Virus record (IMG/VR): IMGVR_UViG_3300045912_000048
Coordinates: 1-42,179 of that record
DNA length: 42,179 nucleotides
Strand: one strand, 5' to 3'
Source of the DNA: a virus
Positions 8,611 to 17,442 of this stretch are shown in pieces (the stretch's first letter is position 1; each line of letters starts with the position of its first letter). The translations under genes and the position numbers were made by a program. Below the pieces are notes generated by a model, which was not told the origin of the DNA, did not search any database, and worked only from the letters and a program-made list of their open reading frames with translations.

Positions 8611-8948
8611 GTTATACCGGCAGCCGACGTGACAAGGAGACGGCACGCCGGTGTATGGCCCGGCTGCGGAAGAAGCAGCCGGACTACGCTCGTAGGGCCA
8701 ATCTGAAGCGACTGTACGGAATGACCCTGGAGCAGTTCGAGCAGATGTTGTCGGACCAGAAGAGGCAGTGTAAGGCGTGTGGACGTTCGGACCCCGGAGG
8801 TAAGGGATCGTTTCATGTTGACCGCTGCCACCGGACGGGTAAGATTCGAGGGTTACTTTGCCACTGGTGCAACGTGGCCTTGGGTCATGCGAATGACGAT
8901 CTGCGGCGGCTGAACGCACTGGTCAGGTATCTTCAGGAGAACGGCTAA
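8607..8948 (+). CDS. Endonuclease VII-like HNH protein
   Basis: 113 residues, starting inside the tape measure stop codon (ATGA). A basic N-terminal helix is followed by YGMTLEQFEQMLSDQKRQC, CxxC (C55, C58), VDRCHRTGKIRGLLCHWCN (residues 71-89) and a C-terminal helix. The order C-x2-C, D-x-x-H, TGxxRGLLCxxCN is that of the recombination endonuclease VII family, a zinc-bound beta-beta-alpha metal nuclease. The usual Asp-His pair reads Asp72-Arg73 here, so a residue that is catalytic in T4 endonuclease VII appears changed. The insertion between tape measure and tail genes suggests a free-standing homing endonuclease more than a resolvase. Confidence 0.85.
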   Translation: MSYTGSRRDKETARRCMARLRKKQPDYARRANLKRLYGMTLEQFEQMLSDQKRQCKACGRSDPGGKGSFHVDRCHRTGKIRGLLCHWCNVALGHANDDLRRLNALVRYLQENG

Positions 8949-10474
8949 TGGCATTCATCTTCGGCACCAGCACCAACTACCAGACGTTCGCGGACATCAT
9001 CCGCCGCATCGCCATCGGCACGTCGCTTCAGTCCGTGACGGCTGTGGCGGGCGGCGGTACCGGCTACACCGTGGGAGATATCCTCACGGTGAGTGGCGGC
9101 ACTTCTGTCATCGCGGCGCAACTGGAAGTGCTCACTGTCTCTTCCGGGGTCATCACTGCGGTTCGCGTTCGTAACGCGGGCCTCTACACCACAACGCCCG
9201 GCAATCCCGCGAGTGTGACGGGCGGCACTGGTACGGGTGCGACGTTCACACTGTCCTGGGGAACCAACGGATGGTCCAGCCGACGTGCGAATGGTTCGCC
9301 CAATGCGGCGGTGTCCGCAACGGTCGGCGCAGGCGGCACCGGCTACACCCTGAACGATGTGCTGACTGTGAGCGGCGGCACCTTCTCCAGCCCCGCCACC
9401 TTCCGTGCCACGGGCGTCTCCGCCGGTGTGGTCACGGCGGTTACGCTGGTGGACCACGGCGACTACACCACAACGCCCGGCAACCCGGCATCGACCACGG
9501 GCGGCACCGGCACCGGATGCACCCTGAACGTGACCTACGGCTCTGGCGAGCGCGAGATCATCCTGGAGGGCAGCGGCTCCGGCAGCGACTCAATCTTCGT
9601 GGGGTACCGCTCCTTCTTCGATAGCGGCTCCGGCGCTCGCAACCTGTGCATCAACGGCTTCACCGGCTTCGACAGCGCCCTGACCTACGAGAACCAGCCT
9701 GGGCGATCGCCCGGTCTGCACACGCAGTCCAGCGGCCCCGACCTGGGCGGAGCCTACGTCTTGCTCACGAACTCCACCATAACGTGGTGGATCAGCGTGA
9801 CCCCGCGCCGAATCGTTGGTGTGGCGAAGACCGGCACCTGCTACTCCTCGTTCTACTTCGGCTTCCTGAATCCGTTCGCTACCGGAGGCGAGTGGCCTTA
9901 CCCCCTGTTTGTCTGCGGCACTACCAGCGACCGCTTCCGTCTTCCGTCTTCGACCATCATCTCATCTTCGGGGATCGCTGATCCCTGCCGACAGTCTTCA
10001 GGTCATGTAGGACCTGGAGTTCTACGCACTGCGTCTGGAGTTTGGGAGAGTGTCTTCAACTCCACAAATGGCAGCCCAAGAGCATCCAGTACGCAAGGCG
10101 TGAACGTGTTCCCCGGCGGAGTTCTGTCCGGCGTCACGTTTGCCGCCGGTGACGACTGGTTCTCCATCACCGGCACACTGAACGGAACTCAGATGATTCC
10201 GCAGGCCGGTGATCCTGGAACTCAGAGCATCCGAATCATTCCAACGGAGAACGGCTCCAGCGACTTCTACGTTCGTTTCCCCTGCACCCTGATCTGGTCG
10301 AACGGTTCTGTTCCTGGAGGGGCGCACGGAGAGATGGACGGGGTGTTCTGGATGGAGGCCAATGCTACTCTCGTGGCGGAGAACCGCCTGAGTGATGGCA
10401 ACGACCGATTCACCGTGTTCCAGTCCGGCGTCCGCAGCGACAACTGGTCGCTCTGGTGTCTGAAGGAGTCTTGA
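8948..10474 (+). CDS. Tail protein with two 77-residue tandem repeats
   Basis: 508 residues; ATG overlaps the previous TAA (TAATG). Residues 29-105 and 122-198 are two copies of a 77-residue Gly/Thr-rich module with GGTGYTxxDxLTVSGGT near the start and YTTTPGNPASxTGGTGTG near the end. This repeat type recurs in phage tail-fibre-like proteins and is predicted all beta. The rest (200-508) is Gly/Ser-rich, beta-type, with IILEGSGSGSDSIFVGYRS and several aromatic residues, and may be the distal or receptor-contacting domain. The location after the tape measure and before tip genes indicates a virion protein of the tail end. Function otherwise unknown. Confidence 0.7.
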   Translation: MAFIFGTSTNYQTFADIIRRIAIGTSLQSVTAVAGGGTGYTVGDILTVSGGTSVIAAQLEVLTVSSGVITAVRVRNAGLYTTTPGNPASVTGGTGTGATFTLSWGTNGWSSRRANGSPNAAVSATVGAGGTGYTLNDVLTVSGGTFSSPATFRATGVSAGVVTAVTLVDHGDYTTTPGNPASTTGGTGTGCTLNVTYGSGEREIILEGSGSGSDSIFVGYRSFFDSGSGARNLCINGFTGFDSALTYENQPGRSPGLHTQSSGPDLGGAYVLLTNSTITWWISVTPRRIVGVAKTGTCYSSFYFGFLNPFATGGEWPYPLFVCGTTSDRFRLPSSTIISSSGIADPCRQSSGHVGPGVLRTASGVWESVFNSTNGSPRASSTQGVNVFPGGVLSGVTFAAGDDWFSITGTLNGTQMIPQAGDPGTQSIRIIPTENGSSDFYVRFPCTLIWSNGSVPGGAHGEMDGVFWMEANATLVAENRLSDGNDRFTVFQSGVRSDNWSLWCLKES

Positions 10475-10477
10475 ATC

Positions 10478-11479
10478 ATGGCGTACCAGACCGGAACGGC
10501 CTCCAGCATGGAGGACCTAATGAACCTGTTGAACACCTTTGCGGTCGCGCAGGGGTGGACATCCAACGTCATGTCCACGACGGACGACTGGATGGCTCTG
10601 AACAACGGCAGCGTCTTCGTGCAGTTCCGCTGGGACAACACGAACGCAATCGCCATGTTCCACTCAACCGGGTTCATCAACACCAGCACGGCCCCAGGCA
10701 ACCACACCAACGACGACGGCTGTGGAACGGTGGACGCCACCGCCCCCTACAACGCCACCATCTCTTCTGGGCGACGCATCTCCGGCATGGGCAACGGCCC
10801 ATACACCGCCTACCACTTCTTCACGAATGGCACGACGCAATACATCCATGTGGTGCTGGAGTATTCGCCCGGCCTGTATCGGCACTTCTCGTTCGGTACG
10901 ATCGACAAGATCGGCACTTGGACCGGCGGTCAGTACGCCGTGGGCATGTCGCTGGGGGCCAATCCGGGACTGGTCAACAACGCTCAGCACGCTATCCTCT
11001 GGTCGGGAACTGACGGCGGAACTACCACCGCGGACGCCAATGAGTGCGGCTCGATCCGAGTCGAGTCCTTTCCGAACCAGACCGGCTCAATGCGGTGGAT
11101 GCTGTTCACCACCCAGACCAGCGCGCTCGGCAACGATCGCGGCGGCAACGCCCGCATCTCCGGCTTGGGCGGATGCTTTGGGTCGAACCCCTGGCTCTCG
11201 GGCTTCGGGTTCTTCCGCGCCAGCCTGCTCAACGGCTTTGTGCCTCTCATTCCGATCCCCGTCTGGTGGCGCAATATCACTCCCACCCCAAACCAATACA
11301 TGCTCCTTGGGTTCGCGCCGGATGTCTACCATATCCAGATGGCGAACCTGACTCCTGGTCAGGAGTTCACCATCGGTGGGGACACCTTCAAGGTGTTCCC
11401 CGCAATCCGCAAGCAGAACACTTCCTCGGCTGTGGAAGAGAGCAAGAACTGCGGCATTGTGTACCGTAAGGTCGTGTAA
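10478..11479 (+). CDS. Conserved tail/virion protein
   Basis: 333 residues, ATG three bases after the previous stop. The N-terminus MAYQTGTASSMEDLMNLL and the phrase YRHFSFGTIDKIGTWTGGQY (about residues 133-152) are features I recognise from uncharacterised virion proteins encoded next to tail tip genes. The protein ends in the short motif GIVYRKVV, also typical. It is Gly-, Asn- and aromatic-rich and lacks enzyme motifs or membrane segments. It probably forms part of the distal tail, pairing with the repeat protein before it and the larger tail protein after it. Confidence 0.65.
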   Translation: MAYQTGTASSMEDLMNLLNTFAVAQGWTSNVMSTTDDWMALNNGSVFVQFRWDNTNAIAMFHSTGFINTSTAPGNHTNDDGCGTVDATAPYNATISSGRRISGMGNGPYTAYHFFTNGTTQYIHVVLEYSPGLYRHFSFGTIDKIGTWTGGQYAVGMSLGANPGLVNNAQHAILWSGTDGGTTTADANECGSIRVESFPNQTGSMRWMLFTTQTSALGNDRGGNARISGLGGCFGSNPWLSGFGFFRASLLNGFVPLIPIPVWWRNITPTPNQYMLLGFAPDVYHIQMANLTPGQEFTIGGDTFKVFPAIRKQNTSSAVEESKNCGIVYRKVV

Positions 11480-11482
11480 CGC

Positions 11483-13207
11483 ATGTCAACCTTTCCCTCA
11501 ACAATGCCAGACGTGATGACACGGTTCCTGACCAACAGGTTCCTTCTCACACATTCCCAGGACCTGGACGAACAACTCGGCCGGATGGAGAATGCTGTCC
11601 CGGCGCTTACGGTTGCGGCACTGACCGCCCCCGGCCAGACGGCCCTGCTCACGAACAACGCTCCCACTCCGGCTCCTGCGTTCGCGGCGTTCGATACCGT
11701 GCTGCCCGCAGGGATGGGTGACAACTGGTTCAACCGGCTCCACATCCTGCCCCGCTCTCTCATCCTGGGCAACATCCTCACGACCATCACCCGGCAGTTG
11801 GACATCTACAACGCCTTCCTGTTCGAGGCTCACGATCTTCAGGCGTTCATCAACAACGCCGGAGTCGGAACAAGCATCACCGATCTACCAACACTTCCGT
11901 ACACGATTCCTCCCCAGGAATCTCTGCTGCTCACTCTCGAAGTGACGCCGGACGGTGCGCCCACCATCAACACGACCCTGGACTTCGACATCGACGAGCC
12001 GTACCTGCTTCAGATTCCGATTCAGGGAACTCGCATCGTCATGTTCCCGTTCGAGCCGGAAGCGCCGCTGCGCGAGCGGCTGCTGTTCTTGACGGACGTT
12101 CTGGAGGCGAAGGACGGAACCGAGCAGCGTGTGAGCCTGCGGCTTGCGCCGCGTCAGGAGTTCGACCTGAAGTTGCTCCGCGAGGATGGCCCCGAGCGCC
12201 AGAAGATCGACTTCCTCATGTTCGATTGGCAGTCACGAGTCTTCGGGCTTCCGATCTGGACCGAACCGGCCTACGTCACTTCGCCCATCACCGCTGGGCA
12301 GACGAGCGTGAACGTGGACGATACCACTCTCGCTGACTTCCGAGCGGACGGCTTGGCGATCGTCTACGAGTCTGAGGACAAGTTCGATGCGCTGGAGGTG
12401 CAGAGCGTTGGTCCGACGACGGTGAACTTCAAGACTCCGATCCAGAACAACTACGCGACAGGTGTTCGCGTCATGCCGCTACGAACGGCAATCACCAGCC
12501 AGCCTGCCCGGGAGAAGAAGTACGCGGTCAACCTCGCGGAGTTCAACATCACCATGCGGGTCCTGGACAACACCGTGGACCTGTCGAGCACGAGCGGGTG
12601 GCCCACCTACAACAGCAAGGTGCTTCTCTCCGATCCCAATGCGATTGAGACGACCCTGGACGGGGATATCAACCGCCAGATCACGGTGTTCGATAGCAGC
12701 GCCGGCAGGTTCTCCCAGAACTCCACCTGGAACCGTGCGCGTCACGGGTCGGCCAAGACGTTCATCACGCGGACCCGATCCGCGCTCTGGTCCGTGCGTC
12801 GCCTGTTGCACGCCCTTCGTGGATCGCAGGTGTCGTTCTACCTGCCGACGTTCACCAAGGACATCACACTCTCAACGACGTACCTGTCTGGTGCGAGCGC
12901 CCTGACCATCGTCAACGTGGGCTACACGCGATACGCGAAGCAGCGCACTCCGAAGGTTGACATTCGCATCATCCTGAATGATGGAACGATCTTCAATCGC
13001 ACGATCACCAACAGTGCTGAGATCGACCCGCTGACGGAGCAGTTGACTCTGAGCAGCACGATCTCTCAGAACATCGCCCCGAGCGATATCGCTCGGATCG
13101 AGTTCTTGGAGAAGGTCCGCATCGACAACGAAGAGATCACCATTGAACACCGTTCCTCCAACGGAGAGGCCAAGATCGGCTTTCCGGTGCGGGTGGTGCT
13201 GGAGTAA
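11483..13207 (+). CDS. Distal tail protein upstream of the gpL-like gene
   Basis: 574 residues, three bases after the previous stop. The N-terminal 140 residues are mixed. Residues about 170-230 (RIVMFPFEPEAP, then LEAKDGTEQRVSLRLAPRQE) resemble the segment of tail assembly proteins that reads roughly DVxExxxGxEQRxxLRxxPRxEF. Near residue 430, LWSVRRLLHALRGSQVSFYL resembles the W-RRLLxALRG-FxLP motif of the same class. The rest is beta-rich. It is placed where lambda has M and L, just before the gpL-like gene, so a tail tip or hub-joining role is likely. The family is not named with certainty. Confidence 0.65.
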   Translation: MSTFPSTMPDVMTRFLTNRFLLTHSQDLDEQLGRMENAVPALTVAALTAPGQTALLTNNAPTPAPAFAAFDTVLPAGMGDNWFNRLHILPRSLILGNILTTITRQLDIYNAFLFEAHDLQAFINNAGVGTSITDLPTLPYTIPPQESLLLTLEVTPDGAPTINTTLDFDIDEPYLLQIPIQGTRIVMFPFEPEAPLRERLLFLTDVLEAKDGTEQRVSLRLAPRQEFDLKLLREDGPERQKIDFLMFDWQSRVFGLPIWTEPAYVTSPITAGQTSVNVDDTTLADFRADGLAIVYESEDKFDALEVQSVGPTTVNFKTPIQNNYATGVRVMPLRTAITSQPAREKKYAVNLAEFNITMRVLDNTVDLSSTSGWPTYNSKVLLSDPNAIETTLDGDINRQITVFDSSAGRFSQNSTWNRARHGSAKTFITRTRSALWSVRRLLHALRGSQVSFYLPTFTKDITLSTTYLSGASALTIVNVGYTRYAKQRTPKVDIRIILNDGTIFNRTITNSAEIDPLTEQLTLSSTISQNIAPSDIARIEFLEKVRIDNEEITIEHRSSNGEAKIGFPVRVVLE

Positions 13208-13210
13208 CGA

Positions 13211-14026
13211 ATGCCGTTTGACACACAAGAACGCAGCGTAGATGCAGGCCAGCCGATCGAGTTGTACGACTTTCGGCTCGGTGCTGAGTCGTTCCTGTGG
13301 ACGACCAACCCTGTCGCTGTGACGTACAACTCGTTGACCTACGAGCCGATGGAGGTGACGCGCGAGGCACTCCAGTTCTCATCGGATACGAGGGCCGAGG
13401 CACTGAAGATCACCGTTCCCGCAAGCACGCCGCTCGTGCGCAAGTATATCAACAGCGTCCCTGGGCAGAGGGCCACACTGACCATCACACGGGTTCACCG
13501 CAACGATGGGTCGAATCAACTGGTGCAGATGTTCAAGGGCATCGTCCAGACGGTGGCCTTCGACCTGAACGGCCTGAGCGCCAGTCTCGCGGTGGTGCCG
13601 ATCACGGCTGAACTCGCCAACTCGATTCCCCGCTTCGCGTTCAGCGGGGTGTGCAATCACGTTCTTTACGACTCGGCCTGCACCGTGGCCCAGTCTCTGT
13701 TCCGCCACCAGAACGAGGTGACAGGCGTGGCGGGGGATGTCATAACGGTGCAGGGCCTGTCGGTCAAGGGCAATGGCTGGGCCACGGGCGGCTACATCGC
13801 TCTCCCCTCGGGCGAGTTCCGGCAGATTCTGGGGCATACCGGCGACAACGTGCGGGTGCTCCTACCATTCCCCAGCAGTCCGTTGGGGCTGACGGTCGAG
13901 GTGTTCGCGGGATGCGACCACTCGATCAACACCTGCTCCTCGAAGTTCAACAACGTGCCGAACTTCGGCGGCTTTGCCTGGGTTCCTCTGCGGAACCCCT
14001 TCTCCACGGGGCTGAACAACGCATGA
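13211..14026 (+). CDS. Tail tip protein, gpL-like (DUF2163/BR0599 type)
   Basis: 271 residues. The N-terminal half (IELYDFRLGAESFLWTTNP, then VTREALQFSSD) and the C-terminal half (FRQILGHTGDNVRVLLPF, then CSSKFNNVPNFGGFAWVPL) match the DUF2163/BR0599 family of tail tip proteins. Four cysteines are at 148, 157, 235 and 242. The pairs C-x8-C and C-x6-C resemble those that bind an iron-sulfur cluster in lambda gpL. The protein probably sits between distal tail and the J-like hub. Its stop codon overlaps the ATG of the J-like gene. Confidence 0.8.
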   Translation: MPFDTQERSVDAGQPIELYDFRLGAESFLWTTNPVAVTYNSLTYEPMEVTREALQFSSDTRAEALKITVPASTPLVRKYINSVPGQRATLTITRVHRNDGSNQLVQMFKGIVQTVAFDLNGLSASLAVVPITAELANSIPRFAFSGVCNHVLYDSACTVAQSLFRHQNEVTGVAGDVITVQGLSVKGNGWATGGYIALPSGEFRQILGHTGDNVRVLLPFPSSPLGLTVEVFAGCDHSINTCSSKFNNVPNFGGFAWVPLRNPFSTGLNNA

Positions 14027-16998
14027 AGAAGTTCATCGACATCCTGACGATCGTGCTCTCTGTGGTCATCACGGTAGTTGTCAAGGAATACTTGACAGTT
14101 CCCGCCGCGCCGGGTGAGCCGCAGAAGGCCGAGTTCTTCACGCTCCTGATTCTCTTCGCCGTCTTCTTCGTTCTCTCGGAGATTCTGAAGCCGAAGCCGA
14201 AGATCGAGGACGCGCGTCCGGCGGGGCTTGGCGACTTCAAGTTTCCCACCGCAACAGAAGGACGCCCAGTGCCGCTGATCTGGGGTACTGTAAAGCAGGA
14301 AGGACCAAACGTGGTTTGGTACGGCGATCTCCGGAGTGTCGCTATTATTGAGAAGGTGAAAACCGGGCTGTTCTCATCGAAGAAGATTACCAAGGGCTAC
14401 CGCTATTACCTCGGGATGCAGATGGCGCTGTGTCGCGGCGGCACGACCCCTGTCGGCAATCTCCTTCGCATCTGGGTGGGAGACAAGGAGATATGGAGCG
14501 GCAACGTCACCGCTGACAACACCGCAATCGCTATCGACGCCCCTGACTTCTTGGGCGGAGACGATCAGGGCGCAGGCGGAATCTCTGGCACGCTTCGCTT
14601 CTATTCTGGTAGTATGACTCAATCGGCAAATGCCTATCTCGCGGCGGGGCGTCAGGTCGTAGGCGGCGCGACACCGAAGTATACCGGCACCTGTCATGTA
14701 GTGTGGGAGGGCGGATACCTCGGCAACAGTGAGAACATCAAGCCTTGGTCTTTTGAGTTGCGTCGCATTCCGAACGGCCTCGGCCTTGGTACGCCCAGCG
14801 TCAACGGGGGCAACGACGCCAACCCGATGAACGTCATCTACGAGATTCTCACCAATACCGAATGGGGTCTGGGACAGCCTGCCAGCGATATCGACATCGC
14901 TGACTTTACCGCCGCCGCCAACACGCTTCGCACAGAGGGCAACGGCTTCTCATTCCTACTTGATGGCAAGATCGAAGCACAAGAACTTCTTCGGCAAATC
15001 GAGCAGCAGATCGACGGCGTGGTGTTTATGGACCGAACTACCGGCAAGTGGCGCATCAATCTTGCGCGGGGCGGCTACACCTTGTCTACGAAGCGGGCAC
15101 TCAACGCATCGAATGTGCTGAAGGTGAACAACTTCAGTCGTGGTGCTTGGAGCGACACCAGCAACAACGTGCTCATCAAGTTCAACAACCGCGCCCTCGA
15201 ATACAAGGAAACATTCGCAGGCGCTCAGGACATGGCGAACGTCAAGACGCAGGGCAACCGAATCGTCAGCGTCGAGTCCTTCTACCCCGGCGTGAAGGAC
15301 GGCACGCTCGCCAACGTCATCGCGTGGCGGTATCTGCGCACACTCTCGTATCCGCTGGCCCGCGCGGAACTCGTGGTCAACCGAGTTCTGTGGGATCACT
15401 ACGAGGGTGATGTGGTTCGGTGGACCGACCCCGATCTCGGCTTCACTGATCTTCCCATGCGAATCACCAAGATCGACCTGGGCAAGTTGGACGACGGCCA
15501 GATCACTGTGACGCTGGTCCAGGACATCTTCGTGTTCGATACAGGTGTCTTCGCGGCCCCCGGCCAGACCAACTGGACGCCGCCGCCGCAGACTGTCGTC
15601 GCCATCCCCCCTGCCGACTCGGTGGTGTTCGAGGCTCCACGCAAGTTCACCACGCTCGATCCCGAGTCCCCCGGCGTGCTCGATCGCATCTGGGCGGGCG
15701 CTCGCTATCAGAACGATGCCGCCGCGCTCATGGACATTGCCACGCGGCCCGGCTCCGGCTCGTACACCGATGCGGGCGATATCGCGGGGTTCCTCGTGCA
15801 GGGGGAACTTGCGGCGGCGCTCACCGAGGCAGGCACGCAGGGCAGCATCTCGTTCAACGTGAACGCCACGCCCGACTCTCTGGCTCTGCTCCAGGCCGCG
15901 ATGGTGGCTGCTGCTACTCAGGAAGACTGTGGTACGCGGCTCGCCAACCTTGTCTTCATCGGCTCTGGCGCGACGGGTGAGTTCTTCTCGTTCAGGACTG
16001 TGAGTTCCGGCGGAGGGCAGTTGCAGTTGAGCAACGGGTATCGAGGTTTTTTGGATACCGCTCCCCAAGCATGGCCGAGCAACTCGAAGGTTTGGATTCT
16101 CTTTGGCAATCTGACGGAGCGTAACTATGCTCCGGGCGCAACCATCAACGTCAAACTTCTGCCCAGGAGTGCGACGCAGGTCCTCCCCGAGGGCAGCGCG
16201 ACTGCGATCAACGTCACGATGGACAACCGGGGCCGTCGTCCGTATCCGCCGGTAGCCCTCACCTTCAACACGACGCTCTACCCCACCGGCAACGTGGACA
16301 TCGACAGCAGCGGCAGCGGTGGCCCAGGATCGACGCTGGACGATCGCGGCATCGCGGTCGGGTTCGTGCGCCGGGACTTCCGCAACGGCGACGAGGCGGC
16401 TGCGGTGGTCAGCGAAGCGTCGCTGCCGCCCGACTTCCCGTCCGCCAACACGACGGAGTATGCCGTGGAGGTGCGGAATGATCCCAACGGCACCAACACG
16501 CTCCTCTTCACCACGGCTTACCAGAGCACCCAGCCGGTGAAGATCAGCCGCACACGCATCCTCCGCAACACGGCAGGTGTGGTCCCGAGCCGACTCCGCA
16601 TGACCGTTCTGACCCGACACACCCTGGACGGCGTGGTTCGATCTGCCACGCAGTCGCCCCGCTGGGACTTCAATGTCCAGTCCAACCTGCTCTCTGGCGA
16701 CTTCAACTGGGGCGTCCGGGCATTCAACGTCTCCTCCTCGTCGTACACGGCTGCCAACACCGGCACGCACACCCTGAACATCGGCTCCGCCTTCAGCACT
16801 GGCAACGTCCAGGTGTCGATCAACGGCGGAGCCTTCGCCACGGTCATTGCGGCGGGCAACACCACCGGCACCTTCTCGGCCACGGCGGGCGACGGGATCG
16901 TGGTCCGCCACACGGAGAACTCGGCGCTGGGCCTGGAGAAGTTCTGCGAACTCACCTTCGGCGGAACCAGTATCGCCTACGTCATCTTCACCTACTGA
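14023..16998 (+). CDS. Tail tip / host-specificity protein (J-like) with N-terminal TM helices
   Basis: 991 residues from ATG 14023. The open frame continues upstream through the gpL-like gene, but those codons are shadow. Residues 3-24 and 37-54 are strongly hydrophobic, like two membrane helices. Then come GRPVPLIWGTVKQEGPNVVW (residues about 79-98) and YYLGMQMALCRGG, typical of the phage tail tip family. The hub region runs to about 560, with fibronectin-like beta segments and a Gly/Thr-rich end after that. It should form the central tail tip and contact the receptor. The hydrophobic N-terminus looks like a fused gpI-type part. It is the last gene of the tail block. Confidence 0.8.
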   Translation: MKKFIDILTIVLSVVITVVVKEYLTVPAAPGEPQKAEFFTLLILFAVFFVLSEILKPKPKIEDARPAGLGDFKFPTATEGRPVPLIWGTVKQEGPNVVWYGDLRSVAIIEKVKTGLFSSKKITKGYRYYLGMQMALCRGGTTPVGNLLRIWVGDKEIWSGNVTADNTAIAIDAPDFLGGDDQGAGGISGTLRFYSGSMTQSANAYLAAGRQVVGGATPKYTGTCHVVWEGGYLGNSENIKPWSFELRRIPNGLGLGTPSVNGGNDANPMNVIYEILTNTEWGLGQPASDIDIADFTAAANTLRTEGNGFSFLLDGKIEAQELLRQIEQQIDGVVFMDRTTGKWRINLARGGYTLSTKRALNASNVLKVNNFSRGAWSDTSNNVLIKFNNRALEYKETFAGAQDMANVKTQGNRIVSVESFYPGVKDGTLANVIAWRYLRTLSYPLARAELVVNRVLWDHYEGDVVRWTDPDLGFTDLPMRITKIDLGKLDDGQITVTLVQDIFVFDTGVFAAPGQTNWTPPPQTVVAIPPADSVVFEAPRKFTTLDPESPGVLDRIWAGARYQNDAAALMDIATRPGSGSYTDAGDIAGFLVQGELAAALTEAGTQGSISFNVNATPDSLALLQAAMVAAATQEDCGTRLANLVFIGSGATGEFFSFRTVSSGGGQLQLSNGYRGFLDTAPQAWPSNSKVWILFGNLTERNYAPGATINVKLLPRSATQVLPEGSATAINVTMDNRGRRPYPPVALTFNTTLYPTGNVDIDSSGSGGPGSTLDDRGIAVGFVRRDFRNGDEAAAVVSEASLPPDFPSANTTEYAVEVRNDPNGTNTLLFTTAYQSTQPVKISRTRILRNTAGVVPSRLRMTVLTRHTLDGVVRSATQSPRWDFNVQSNLLSGDFNWGVRAFNVSSSSYTAANTGTHTLNIGSAFSTGNVQVSINGGAFATVIAAGNTTGTFSATAGDGIVVRHTENSALGLEKFCELTFGGTSIAYVIFTY

Positions 16999-17027
16999 TT
17001 GACGGCTGCGGTCAGCCGAAGTACAAT
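16999..17027 (+). promoter_or_regulatory. Sigma70-type promoter before the TM/coiled-coil gene
   Basis: TTGACG (16999-17004), 17 bp, TACAAT (17022-17027). The -35 begins directly after the tail tip stop codon. A small inverted repeat, CGGCTG-4-CAGCCG (17003-17018), lies in the spacer and could be an operator. A second short one, GGGGAG/CTCCCC, lies just downstream of the expected start of transcription. Confidence 0.65.
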
Positions 17028-17074
17028 GAGGGGAGCGTTTCTTCCTCCCCGCAACTCGTCAGGAACCAAGAAGC

Positions 17075-17398
17075 ATGGACCCTTCTTTCGTCGAACTCGT
17101 CAAGTCTGGCGGCTCCGTGTTGATCGCTCTGGCGGTCATCGTGGGGATCATCTACCTCGGCCACCGATTCATCTGGCTCCCGAGCCAGAAGCAGAACCGC
17201 GCGATTGCGGAATCTCAGGCCGAGGCGGCCAAGTCCCACGCCGAGGCTGCCAGGGCGCACGCACACGCGGCTCGGTCCAATGAAGAAGCCGCTCGATTCA
17301 ACTCGATCACCAGTGAGGCAAACAGCCGGACGGCTGCTCACCTCGAACGTCTCACCGAGATGGTGCTGTCCACCGCTCTCGGCCAGAAGCGGGACTAA
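17075..17398 (+). CDS. Membrane-anchored coiled-coil protein (holin- or spanin-like)
   Basis: 107 residues, ATG preceded by AGGA. One hydrophobic helix at residues about 12-34 (GSVLIALAVIVGIIYLGH) is followed by an Ala/Glu/Lys/His-rich helical stretch with heptads (about 45-85) and a polar tail. This layout suits an inner-membrane spanin subunit, a small holin of the BhlA kind, or another membrane factor. No endolysin lies next to it, so a lysis role is not proven. It has its own promoter and separates the tail block from the DNA-processing block. Confidence 0.55.
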   Translation: MDPSFVELVKSGGSVLIALAVIVGIIYLGHRFIWLPSQKQNRAIAESQAEAAKSHAEAARAHAHAARSNEEAARFNSITSEANSRTAAHLERLTEMVLSTALGQKRD

Positions 17399-17442
17399 GC
17401 CACCGTTCGTTTCATACCAGCACCACAAGGAGCATTCGCCCT

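Noticed and set aside
5698-8919. 1073-codon open frame on the minus strand
   Set aside because: It runs antisense through the tape measure gene; the + frame has clear domain motifs and the minus frame arises from high GC content.
13651-14022. Upstream extension of the J-like gene
   Set aside because: These codons lie inside the gpL-like gene in another frame; the ATG overlapping its stop at 14023 is the natural start.
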